Origin: Linanthus parryae
Lineage: Eukaryota > Streptophyta > Magnoliopsida > Ericales > Polemoniaceae
Reading direction: 5' to 3'
Assembly: GCA_023055425.1 (NCBI GenBank)
Contig: JALGPY010000005.1
Span: 75,123,495-75,187,494, forward strand
Length of the DNA: 64,000 nucleotides
Numbering within the stretch: the first letter of the stretch is position 1; each line of letters begins with the position of its first letter. Under the pieces are notes generated by a model. That model saw nothing but the letters and a program-made list of their open reading frames with translations. It ran no database searches and was not told the origin of the DNA. Below are positions 32,743 to 42,744 of this stretch, piece by piece. Position numbers and translations under genes: made by a program.

Positions 32743-33262
32743 TTTGGTAGGTCCAATCTATAACACGATCAAAGGAAGTGTCATTTCCTTTGATTATTCA
32801 TCTCTTCTGGCCGGATTTTTTAAAACGAAATCGCTTCTTATTTAACATGTGTTACACACACTCCACATGTATTACACACACTCACGTATTACACAATACG
32901 TGGGTGCTCGAAAATAATAATTAACCAACCACACCTATTACACACACTCCACATGTAACAAAATCAAGTGTTCTTCACATTAAAGAAAAAAGTCAGGTTT
33001 CTAATGCACTATAGTGCCCAAAAAACAAAATACCACACTGTCCGTTGTGATTCAGGTTTACAACGGACCCCGTTAGTGGTATATATGAGAAAGAGAGAGC
33101 TGGAGGTTGATTAGACAAAAGATCTGAGATGATAGGGTTGAAAATCAAGAGAGATAGAACTTACTGAAGCAGAGAGGCTGTTGCGGCTGCCTTCTGCTAG
33201 GTCAGAAGATGAAATAAGAAGCGGAGGAAGAAGTGATTTTGTTTTAAAGAATCCCGGGCATG
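32743..33262. repeat. Dispersed repeat, right copy
   Basis: It shares GGTAGGTCCAATCTATAACA and following sequence in direct orientation with 56,083, and its right part (32,855-33,262) is the reverse complement of 23,486-23,799. Short repeated ACACACTCCACATGTA units occur inside. Confidence 0.65.
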
Positions 33263-33483
33263 ACCTTGCTTTATATAACAAATTAGGACCGTTGACTTTA
33301 AAATGACTTTTAAACCATTAGATCAAATGAATCTGAGCCCTTAAATCGCACCCAATTATGGAAATAAATTTTGAAAAAAAAAAAATTAAGGAGCATTTTT
33401 AAAACTTTTACAATTCCAGCAAATATAATCAGCAGGATACTCACTTCGTCTCTCTACTCTCTCTCACTTAGACTGTTTCTTTA

Positions 33484-33785
33484 GACCATCCACAATGGTG
33501 GGTGAGCCCTCCCCCTCCCGTCCCACCTCAAACCCACTAATAATACTCCAAATATTTACAATACTACCCTTACCTCCAATAGTCAGAACACTATTCAACC
33601 CCTCTTATTTTAAACGATTACCTACAACCCATTACACCAATTGTTTAACAAACAAACAAAACAAAAAGGTACATAACACACCCACATGGCCCACCAAAGA
33701 GGCGCACCTATGGGCTTCAATCCGCCCTCGCCTCTTTCACCTCTGTTATGTGCCCACTCCAAAGCCTCACACACCGTTGGAGACG
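33484..33785. mobile_element. Possible MITE
   Basis: GACCATCCACAATGGTGGGTGA at the left resembles, in reverse complement, the right-hand CACACCGTTGGAGACGCT. The inverted ends are imperfect over about 20 bp and no clear target duplication is visible. An ORF over its right end and beyond (33,686-34,177) has no recognisable domain. Confidence 0.35.
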
Positions 33786-34750
33786 CTAATCAGGGGACGC
33801 GGGTTAGCCCTTCACCACGACTGCCGACAGTCTTAGGAGAAGCCAGACAGACAATTGAAGCAGTAGAGAAGGGAAGAGGCAAGAACCAAACCACCCAACT
33901 ACTAGTGGCTCGCCAACCACATCGTCGTTGCCGCCTGACCTTTAGGCGTCGACCACCTGCTCGGATTCCCCCGCCTCCAGCACTTTCTATCGCTTCCTTT
34001 TCTGCCGCAAATCGAAGACGTTCTTCTCTTGATCTCCTTCATTCTATTTGCTTCATCCATTATTTAGTGATTGCCCCAATTGCAAAACACTCACATTCTC
34101 TCTCACCGTTTTCAGATCTAATAGACATTAAAGCGTCTATTTCTTGCTTCTGTAGCTGCAACCTCGGCAAAAGTTAATTTAATCTCTTTCTTTAAACTTA
34201 CAGATTTTACAATGAGTTTCATCTGTTCAAATATTTGTTGGCTATGTTCCCTTTCGACCTTCCCTTGCAGAGGTTCATGTTTTTAATTCTGTGTTCTTTG
34301 ACTAGGTTTAGATTTTAATTATGTGTTCTTTGAAGAGGTTAAGGTTCTAATACTTTAATTATGTGTTCTTTGAAGAGGTTAAGGTTTATAATTTCATTGG
34401 ATGACGAATTTCATGTTCAGGTGTCAACAACACTATTCTGAATGAACTGTGAAATTGGTTGCCTGAATGAGGCATTGATGTATGTTTATGTAAAGGAAAC
34501 AAATATGTTGCCTCTACAGAGAAAGAATACTATGAAGCTTATTTCATAGTATTATTTCATGTAAAGAATACTGTGAATACTATGAAGCTTATTTCATGTC
34601 CTATGTTTTGTTAAAACCTATTTAAATTATATTCTGATTCAACAGCATGATGCGGGTTGCTATGTGTGATGGAGATGGAGCTGGAGCCGGAGCACAGTGT
34701 TGATAAAGGGAAAATGTTATTTACATTCTCGAAGCATTAGAGGAGCTGGA
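33786..34750. other. Non-coding with local duplications
   Basis: No gene recognised. A block with TTATGTGTTCTTTGAAGAGG occurs twice (about 34,318 and 34,358), and AATACTATGAAGCTTATTTC occurs twice (about 34,526 and 34,575), signs of slippage-type duplication. Confidence 0.5.
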
Positions 34751-36481
34751 AATTGTGCCCGGAATGCCACATCAACATATTGTTGTATACGATAGTTCGG
34801 CTCCACGTTCACATCATAGTATATTGGTCTCCCTCCCTTAACATCCTGAATATGCTCACCAACGGTGCGGCCAAAATGCAATAAATCAAGCATACCAAGA
34901 TTTTTCTTTCCACTAAACCTTAACTTCGGATGTAGGAACACGTTATGCAGGGCCGTATTTAGTTTTAGAGAATTTTCCCAACCTTGTGTCCAAGTCAGTG
35001 TCCTCATTCTCAGACTTATCCTGAATTTCGTCCAAGCAGGCGCGTAAGCATACTCTCTCCACGATCGTGGATAGAACTCAACACGCCTTTTCCAGAACCA
35101 AAAACTGGAATGATACACATTTGATGCAATCATCCATACTTTCTTAGTAGAGTTCAATGAACACATGAGTAGCTGCAAATTATGAATGTCAGCCGCATAT
35201 GCGCGCCGCAAAATGGGCATTATAGTCTTGAAAATTAGACCACACAAGTCTTGTACGCCCCCAACCATACTAGCATCACAATTACAATCCCTAGGTATTA
35301 TGACTATCTTAACCAAAAAGACATATCTTGGCCCTCCACATATCTTTTCTCGAAACAAAGTCCATAACTACTCGGCTGTCCTAAGCCTCCATGACACCTT
35401 CCCTCATTGAATTTCAGAAAAGACTGCTCCCAGCATGCCCTCCACAACATCTCATATATCCTCTTTTGGCCGCACCTCACCCAGATCTCTGAAAGTGGCA
35501 TCATGCCAAGCTTTACCTCCAAATTATTTTCTAAATCAGTCCTCTAAATTTTTGTCATAATGTAGAACACCAAGGACATGTTTTCCATCTTCAGAGACAT
35601 TATGAATGGTGCATACTCTGCCCTTATGTTGAGTATGCACCATTCAGAATGTCTCTGAAGATGGAAAACATGTTCTTGGTGTTCTTCATTATGACAAAAA
35701 TTTAGAGGACTGGTTTAGAAAATAATTTGGAAGTAAAGCTTGGCATGATGGCACTTTCAGAAAGCTGGGTGAAGTGCGGCCAAAAGATGAAATAGGAGCT
35801 TTTGTGGATGGCATGTTTGAAGCAATCTTTCTAAAATTCAAGGAGGGAAGGTGTCATGGGGGCTTAGGACTGTTGAGTTGTTATGGACTTTGTTTCGAGA
35901 AAAGATATGTGGAGGGCTAAGATATGCCTTTTGAGGTTAAGGTAGTCATAATACCAGGGATTGTGATGCTAGTATGGTTGGGGACGTGCAAGACTCGTGT
36001 GTTCTAATTTTCAAGACTATGATGCCCATGTTGCGGTGTGCATATGCGGCTAACATCCAGAACTTGCAGCTACTCATGGTTTCATTGAACTCTACTAAGA
36101 AAGTTGTGGATGATTTCATCATATGTGCTTATCATTCCAGCTTTTGGTTCTGAAAAAAGCGTGTTGAGTTCTGTCCACGATCGTGGAGAGAGTATGCTTA
36201 CGCGTTTCTTCGACAAAATTCACGATAAGTTCGAGAATGAGGACACTGACTTGGGAACAAGGTTGGGAAAATTCTCTAAATCCATATACAGCCTTGCATA
36301 ACATGTTCATACATACGAAGTCAAAGTTCAGTGAAAAGAGAAATCTTGGCATGCTTAATTTATTGCATTTTGGCCGCACCATTGGTGAGCATATTCGGGA
36401 TGTCAAGGAGGGAGATCATATACTATGATGTGAACGTGAAACTAAATTATCGCAGACCGATGTGGCATTCCGGGCACAATT
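34751..36481. repeat. Large inverted repeat (arms about 0.86 kb, 14-nt loop)
   Basis: Left arm 34,751-35,617 and right arm 35,632-36,481 are reverse complements at very roughly 85-90% by eye, with a near-perfect centre (GAATGGTGCATACT, 14 nt, AGTATGCACCATTC). Both arms derive from one coding-like sequence: the left arm on the minus strand has a 213-codon frame with motifs D-L-C-G-L-I-F-K-T, S-W-R-E-Y-A-Y-A-P-A and L-D-L-L-H-F-G-R-T; the right arm on the plus strand has the same with stops. The protein family is not recognised. A third copy is at 57,414-58,100. RNA read through the locus could fold into a long hairpin. Confidence 0.9.
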
Positions 36482-37059
36482 ACCCAGTCTGTTCTTGCCA
36501 AGATGCGTGTATGCCTCACATGGTAAAATTCTTGTGGTATGTGAACCTCTCAATTCTAGTATTAAGTTATGGTAGGATGATGATTGTATTTAGCATCTCT
36601 AATATCGATACTTGGATGTTCATTTTTTTTTTGCGAGTTTCATTTTGTTTGCATAGGAAAAGCCACCTATGGTTTGAGTGAGTTAAGTTGTAAATGCACA
36701 TCTGTGCATAAATAATCTTGCATTATGAGTGAACCCCAATAGAATTGCTGGATTTCACACAGGTAGTAAAATGGATTGCCATTTGCGTTTCTTTAGGTGA
36801 TTTCTGATTGATTAGTTCCTCATTATGTGTAGATGCTTTGGGATTGTCTAGTCAGATTGCATGTAGCATCTTCTTGCCTAGTAGGCTTATCCATGTTGTT
36901 TCTTGAAATTTGTGATTTTTGAACATCATGGAGCATATCGGCGTCATTGTTTTTTAAATTTTAGAGTTGAACGAGAAAAAACGAGTTTCGTTGATGCTTC
37001 CCACATTTCGTTGAGAAAACCCCAGTTTTTAAACTTTACTATTACAGAAGTATCAAACA
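36482..37059. other. Anonymous AT-rich sequence
   Basis: No coding sequence recognised. It lies between the inverted repeat and the copia-like remnant and is absent from the paralogous block at 56.5-58.1 kb. Confidence 0.4.
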
Positions 37060-37510
37060 TCTTTTATACTTCCCGCTAGTTGCTGCTATGCCAGCTCATT
37101 AATCAATTTCTAACTTAAACCTTCAGTTTCCTCTTTTACACATACATCCCCTAAAAAAGAAATAGAAAAAATTGCATTTTTCTTGTTTTATTAATGGCCC
37201 CCTCAAGATGGACAGTCCCATCTTGCTAAGTAGAAACTGAAAGACATTGGGAGACACTGCTTTGGTGAGAATAGTGGCAATTGGCCAGGTATGGGACCGA
37301 AATTGATAACCCGACAAGACACAATACAACACCCGGGAAAACACTCCGAACCCTGAACATGCTTGAAAACTATGTATCCGAAGCTACTTGCACCCGTACC
37401 TGACCTGTTACTCATACCAAACCTGCACTTTTCTATAGAAGAATCATTTGATCAAACCGAAGTCCCAAGTTTTCAGAGCCATAAAATTCTTGTGTTATCT
37501 TCATGGATAT
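37060..37510 (-). pseudogene. Copia-like element remnant (end of pol and polypurine tract)
   Basis: On the minus strand, A-T-I-L-T-K-A-V-S-P and F-L-L-S-K-M-G-L-S-I-L-R-G resemble the last residues of a copia RNase H, followed by the purine-rich tract ATCTTGAGGGGG. The block 37,185-37,500 is about 80% alike, in inverse orientation, to 56,530-56,880. Upstream coding is a fused or rearranged remnant. Confidence 0.5.
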
Positions 37511-38090
37511 CCATTGCGATTGCCAGTGGGGATTCGACGCTGCGTAGCTCATCGAGACCGGGATTTTGGCTGGCCATGAGGTTGGCGATTTTTCGCTCAG
37601 CGCAGCTAGAGCTTGTATGGGCCTAACTGACGGTCGATTGCTGAGTTTCCTCGGAGTGTTCGGGAGTGTAGACTTGCGATGTAGTGGTCCAAAGGGTTGT
37701 AAGGCGGGACGCCCTGGTTTCCTAACCGCGATTGTGGGAGTTCCAAGTCCACGTGTGACTGAGGAATGAGATGGATGCAGTTTGACTAGGGTATAGGCGT
37801 CGAGAGTTTTGCAGGGCATTGTCGACAGACGCGCCTACTCCCGGGTGTGGAGGCGGGGGTAGGAGAGCAGTGCCTGGGGTTGACAACCATATTGTAGTTT
37901 GTATGGCTGAAACTTCTCGAGCGAGCTGATCGCTCTTTTGGGTGTTCGCAACCATTGCTTCGTCCATATATTGTTCCGTTTGGTTAATTTGGTTATGCAT
38001 GGTGGTGTTTAAAGTCTGAAGAGCTGCTAGGTGGTGTTTTGGGGATTTTGAGAGAGGATCTCCGAAGGCGTTGCTTCCGATTGACGCCAT
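37511..38090 (-). pseudogene. Tat-C Gag N-terminal remnant (possible)
   Basis: A frame from ATG 38,090 (M-A-S-I-G-S-N-A-F-G) gives a polar, helix-prone N-terminus and Pro-rich segments, placed just inside a sequence that matches the Tat primer-binding site. By position it corresponds to the start of Tat Gag, although sequence similarity is weak. It ends in the copia-like remnant. Confidence 0.4.
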
Positions 38091-38624
38091 CCATGGTCAT
38101 GCGATCCGATCTGGGTAACTTGTTGCTTGATTGGTTTGATATCTTTCACGTCGAGTTCACAAAAATATATATGAGGGAATGGATTAGTACGTAGATGGAG
38201 CTTAATCCCTTGTGCTCAAAAATACAGATAATCTAGAGCTAAAAAACTTAACTAGTACAAAAATGGGTAAAAAGCGAGAGAGATAGAGGAAATGGTGGAA
38301 CTAAACAGTACTTGCTACTGTGGAGAGATAGGTTGTTTGACAGCATCAGTACAAAATCGGCTAAATTGTATCGCAGGTACCCATATTTTGCAAAATCGAG
38401 CAAGTGGGTACCCGAATTTCAAAATCGAGCACCATAGGTCCCATATTTTGGATTTTCGAGCAAGTGGGTACCCTTCCGTTAACTTTCTTTTAATATTGGA
38501 CTGAAAATTATAAAAAGACCTTTGTATCACTTACTTTCACCTCCAATTATTTTTAAAATACAAGTTTTACTAAAATCTAAAAAAAATTTAAAAAATAAAT
38601 ACATTTTTAATTCAATAATTTGAT

Positions 38625-39023
38625 GGCCATGTTTGGCTAAACTAGATTTTAGGATAGAATAATGAAATTTTGAAAAATAATCTGACCCGTTTGGCTAAGC
38701 AAGATAGATTTTATGAATTTTTGAATTATCCGGATCCACGTACTCTAAAAACCAGATCCAGTTATTTTAAAAACATTTTAGTTGACAAAGTGCATAACCG
38801 GATCCGGGTAGGACCCGGCCGAACACAAATGAACCAATCAGGAAGGGACACATTAGCAAACCACCAAGGCGGATCCGGGTCGGACCCAATCGGATCCGGG
38901 TCGGACCCAGCCGGATTCGGGTCGGACCCTGCCGAATCCGGTTCATCTTCTACAAAATCTGGATTTTTAGCTAGATTTTGGATAATCTATCTATCCATCA
39001 ATCTAGCTTACCCAAACGAGCCC
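38625..39023. mobile_element. MITE nested in the foldback element, with GAT duplication
   Basis: A 399-bp insertion with inverted ends (GGCCATGTTTGGCTAA and, reversed, GGGCTCGTTTGGGTAA), flanked by GAT at 38,622-38,624 and 39,024-39,026. The opposite arm of the foldback (around 39,510-39,530) shows the uninterrupted sequence, which confirms the insertion point. A 3-bp duplication and these ends suit a PIF/Harbinger (Tourist-like) MITE. Confidence 0.8.
38870..38940. repeat. GC-rich minisatellite (21-bp unit) inside the MITE
   Basis: CGGATCCGGGTCGGACCCA plus two variable bases is repeated about three and a half times. A related single unit is at about 38,799. Each unit is self-complementary in part (GGGTCGGACCC). 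Confidence 0.85.
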
Positions 39024-40160
39024 GATATATGCAAGATAATGCAATATATTTAATCAAAATTACATATTTTTACATCATTTCAAGATATGAAATATGTTTT
39101 TATTAACATATATCCGTCAATTTATTTAACAGTTTTTTAAACAAAAATCTCAAAACTTCATAATTTCACATGTATTTTTTAATAAAACAATAACATACAA
39201 GTATCTTTATGCATTTTAACAACTGTCACAAGAGTTGACACCTGACATTCTTGAGTAGCTTTTTATTGTAATGATTTGTATTTTTCATGCAAATGTAAAA
39301 GAGACTATTGTATTGAAATGTACAAAGATACTTGTAAGTTATTGTTTTCTTAAAAAATACATTGAAATTGTGAAATTTGAGATTCTTTTTAAACACTATT
39401 AAATAAAGTTAAAAGACTTTAAGATTGACGGATATGTGTTATCAAAAACATATTTCGTATCTTGAAATGATGTAAAAATATGTAATTTTGATAACATATA
39501 TTGCATTATCTTACATATATCAAATTAGTAAATTAATATTTTATTTTATTTTCCTTCCAATATTAACGGAAAGTTAACGGAAGGGTACCCACTTGCTCGA
39601 AAATCCAAAAATAGAACATGTGGTGCTTGATTTTAAAATTTGGGTACCCACTTGCTTGATTTTAAAAAATATGGGTACCTCTGGTGATTTAGCCAAAATA
39701 ATCTGACGGTGAATGACGAAATGTACTGTCCTATTTATACTAGTCAGACTAGGGCAACCAATTGGTGACACGTGGTCGTAACGACTCATGACCCATTATG
39801 AGGCGGCATACCCTAAATCCTTGGTACTGTCACGTATGACGCTAGACCTAGTATAAAGAAGACGGTAGAATAAGTCGGCTCCACATCAACTATGGTTCGT
39901 ATCTGGGACTGATCCCACATGCGACGGGCCTTATTCCAGCTTCCAAACCCCTGGCTCCCGTGGCAGGTGATTAGATGCGAGTGATCCTGTCTCATGGTCC
40001 CCCTAAGTGCGATATGGTATTATATGGTGCTTCTAGAGCACAATTGTGGGGACACCTGTAGGCTGCTGATGGATTCGCGTGGCAGTGCCCCGGTGCTACA
40101 TTCTTCCCTGTCTGCAATAAGTAAGTAAATAAATGCTTAAGTTCTTATTCTACAGCTTTA

Positions 40161-40262
40161 TTCTTCTTTATTAACCTCTTTGGGAAGATTTGTCTCAATA
40201 CTCTGCTGGGTTGGTTTCGGTTCCCACCGCGTCACGAGTTCTGTGAACCATATTATGCGAGT
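40161..40262 (-). pseudogene. Gfo/Idh/MocA oxidoreductase fragment
   Basis: On the minus strand the segment parallels part of 52,559-53,030 (W-F-T-E-L-V-T, W-E-P-K-P-T-Q-Q). Only about 34 codons remain, without the rest of the gene. Confidence 0.65.
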
Positions 40263-40373
40263 CCCGTACACTGCGATGTATCTTCTGAAGAAACATGCAT
40301 TGCCTCTCCGTGTTACATTCCCAAAACACCAAAGACAATTGAAGAGGCTGACTTCACTATTTCATATCCATTC

Positions 40374-40549
40374 TGTAGGGAGATTAAGCACCGCAAAAGG
40401 AGCGCAAACCATAGTATGATTTGTGACACCCATTTATCCAAAAAGGTCAACCTTATAAGTTAGGGTCCAAATTATATTATATTAACCTTTAACATCCTGC
40501 CAACAATACCGATGTGGGACAATCCACCGTTCACACATGATACCCAACA
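40374..40549 (-). repeat. Solo LTR related to the TRIM at 51,969-52,483
   Basis: 176 bp from TGTAGGGAGATTAAGCACCG to ACCCAACA on the plus strand. It shares AAAGGTCAACCTTA and CCGATGTGGGACAA with the TRIM LTRs. No internal domain or second LTR is present; flanking pentamers (CATTC, CCTAC) do not match. Confidence 0.75.
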
Positions 40550-40599
40550 CCTACTTCAGTTAACCATAAATTGTTTGGCCATCTTAGTAGACTGCTATT

Positions 40600-41110
40600 G
40601 CATAATTGGTCACAACGTGTTACTACTTTAGATCTCCAACCTTGGTGAAGAAGTCTGGCAAGTGTTTCTTAGAGTCACAACCTGTTACTAATTTAGATTT
40701 GTTATGTGGTCGTTCTAAGGGAGTAGAAGTCCTAAGTTGCATGTTTGAAATGGGGAATGCACTTTTCACAGTTTGTGCTGTATTCAATGCTACTTCGGAG
40801 AGGAATGGAGAGCTTAGTCACGTGGAAGACTTATTCATGGTGGAGATATAATTTTTATCCACGATTGAGGCAGGAGAAACTGCATAACGAACACTAATTA
40901 TGCGGAATTGTACTTGAGAGACATAATCTCTCTCTTCTGAAAGTCTTCCTGCTTTAATATATTTATCCTCAAGTCATGGGAATATTTCGATACATTTGTT
41001 TAAAGATGAAAACAATGGTACTCGAGCTAATTTTTATCTATTTTGACTGTATGGTCAATTATGAACTAGAGGCTTGAAAGATTTACTCGTCCAGGAAAAT
41101 AAAGGTAATT
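40600..41110. repeat. Block duplicated at 58,125-58,715
   Basis: Direct-orientation copy at roughly 85% by eye (shared CAAGTGTTTCTTAGAGTCAC, GGAATGCAC, GCGGAATTGTACTTGAGAG). It contains an ORF (40,606-40,851) with no domain I recognise. The homology ends at about 41,106, exactly where the other copy meets a copia LTR. Confidence 0.8.
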
Positions 41111-41259
41111 ACAGGGTTGCTTCTTGTGTTATTCATCGTCTTTTGATTAACCTTATTTATAAACAAATTTAAACACTTCGGTTACTGGTTTCTCCTGCAG
41201 ATCCTACAGTCAAGGACCAAGGGATGTCAGTACTAAAAGCCAGTATAATCTCAGCTTAT

Positions 41260-41532
41260 TGTAGACATCTTTTTCTTTCCCAGAATCTGGAGAAAGCAGT
41301 AATCTCTCTCAGTATTGGAAGAACCACTGTTTTCTCATATGGTGAAGTTCGTGATGTGACTCTGAACTCTAGGGTATCCTCAAAGATTGGTCAAGGGTCT
41401 TATGGGTTGGTTTACCACGGAGAACTACCAGAAAACTGTAAAGTAGGAGAAAGTTTACATCTGCAACTGAATACTTACAATGCGTCAATACCTAAAAGTT
41501 TAGACTGCCCACAGCGTATATATATGAAATAA
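41260..41532 (+). pseudogene. LysM-type receptor kinase exon fragment
   Basis: The translation reads T-V-F-S-Y-G-E-V-R-D-V-T-L then K-I-G-Q-G-S-Y-G-L-V-Y-H-G-E-L. This is the juxtamembrane stretch and glycine-rich ATP-binding loop of a receptor-like kinase, closest in style to CERK1/LYK-type LysM kinases that sense chitin or Nod factors. The invariant Lys and the rest of the kinase are missing; a stop follows at about 41,530. Upstream sequence ends in TCTCCTGCAG, a plausible splice acceptor at 41,202. Treated as a gene fragment. Confidence 0.6.
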
Positions 41533-42685
41533 ACAAGGAATCAATTTCATTTCTATTGATGAGTTATTTAGTTTCTTCCAGATTATACTAAGGAGGACAA
41601 AGGCTTCGTTATCAAATTACTTACCACCAAAGGTATGGCATTGATCCTGCTTATGATTTTAGCTGTAATACCTGAGGCATGCGTGATGGTAGAAAATGTA
41701 TCATTTCAAGGTGTTGAGACGATACAAGTTTAAGCAGCTGCAACCTATTAGTTCATCATATAAAACATATAATGGTTATAAGTTATGAGGAAGAACATTC
41801 TGATAGTTCTATTGCTGCATTTGATCTTTGTTGTGGAGGATTATGGCGTGGACCAGTCGTGGGATAAGATGTCAGCAGCTGCACAGCTTAAGTGTTGGTG
41901 GGTCATTTTGTGAAGTGTTTCCTTCAGCATATTTCAAGAATAGCTAAGAATCATTTTGGCACAGTCAGGAAAATAAGTGACAGAAACTTTTGCTTCAGTC
42001 CAGATGAAATTCGTTACGCAACAAAACTGTTCTATTAAACTTTCATTACGAAAGAACCCTTCTGCCAGTAACTCTTGAGAAAATTGAAGTTTCAGATAGC
42101 AAGTCCATAGGAGCACTGATCACAGGGTGAGTTGAAGTAGTAGAATTTGATTAATAGAACCATCATGACAAAATTTGGAACTGGCTGTTTGCTTATGGCA
42201 ATAGTGTCGAAGTTGATACAGTTACAGCAGACTTAGTTGTCTTGAAACTACTCAAATTGACACAGTATTAAGAGAAAAGAACTAAATCTCTCAAATTGAT
42301 TACTTTGATTATACACATTGAATTCATGGATAGACAGTACTATCGGATGACATTAAATTGACTCTGTAGCTCTAGAGGGTTACTTGTTACATTCCTTACA
42401 GTGCATGTTAAAGAAGCGAACACGGACTGAAAAGTGAGTTTTTAGTTTAAGTCATACATTTGGCTCACACTTGGTTACACAACCGTGACCACTTTGATCT
42501 AATTGTGGCAACTTCACATGGTGTAAATTAACATACAAACTTATTGCAAAATTCTTTAGCTTATTGTCTCATCGACAAATCACTGTATACCACTGGAGTG
42601 ACAAGTAGCACTAATGTCTTTTGCTGTCATTAACTGTTCAATTGGAGTATTTTGTTTGTCATGCCCCTCGTCATCATTTCTGAAC
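41533..42685. other. Anonymous non-coding sequence
   Basis: No ORF or repeat that I can support. It forms the left flank of the LINE insertion. Confidence 0.4.
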
Positions 42686-42744
42686 TGTATGATTTTTTTT
42701 TTTTTTTGCTTTGTCGGAAATAAAAACACAAACAAGAACCAGAA

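Larger units (their letters stand above)
38359..39694. mobile_element. Foldback / long-TIR DNA element inside the Tat-C LTR
   Basis: The ends are inverted: GGCTAAATTGTATCGCAGGT at the left and the reverse complement GGCTAAATCACCAGAGGT at the right, alike over about 145 bp (shared GAGCAAGTGGGTACCC and CTTCCGTTAACTTTC). The inner halves also pair (39,050-39,160 with 39,420-39,500), so most of the element is an imperfect palindrome. No transposase. Long TIRs suggest a Mutator-like or foldback class; a clean 9-bp duplication was not found. Confidence 0.8.
38146..40101 (-). mobile_element. Tat-C: diverged Tat LTR and primer site, split by a foldback element
   Basis: TTCACGTCGAGTTCACAAAA at about 38,145-38,164 parallels the Tat-A/B primer site with its flank. 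LTR sequence is inferred at about 38,166-38,358 and 39,695-40,101, ending GTGCTACA (TGTAGCAC on the minus strand). The part 39,910-40,101 follows the Tat-B LTR in order (CCACATGCGAC.GG, TTCCAAACC, GATCCTGTCTCATGG against the corresponding Tat-B blocks). A TATAAATAG motif is near 39,733 on the minus strand. The left LTR border is approximate. Confidence 0.6.

Noticed and set aside
33686..34177. 163-codon ORF as a host gene
   Set aside because: No recognisable domain, mixed Pro/Arg/Ser composition typical of chance ORFs, and overlap with a possible MITE.
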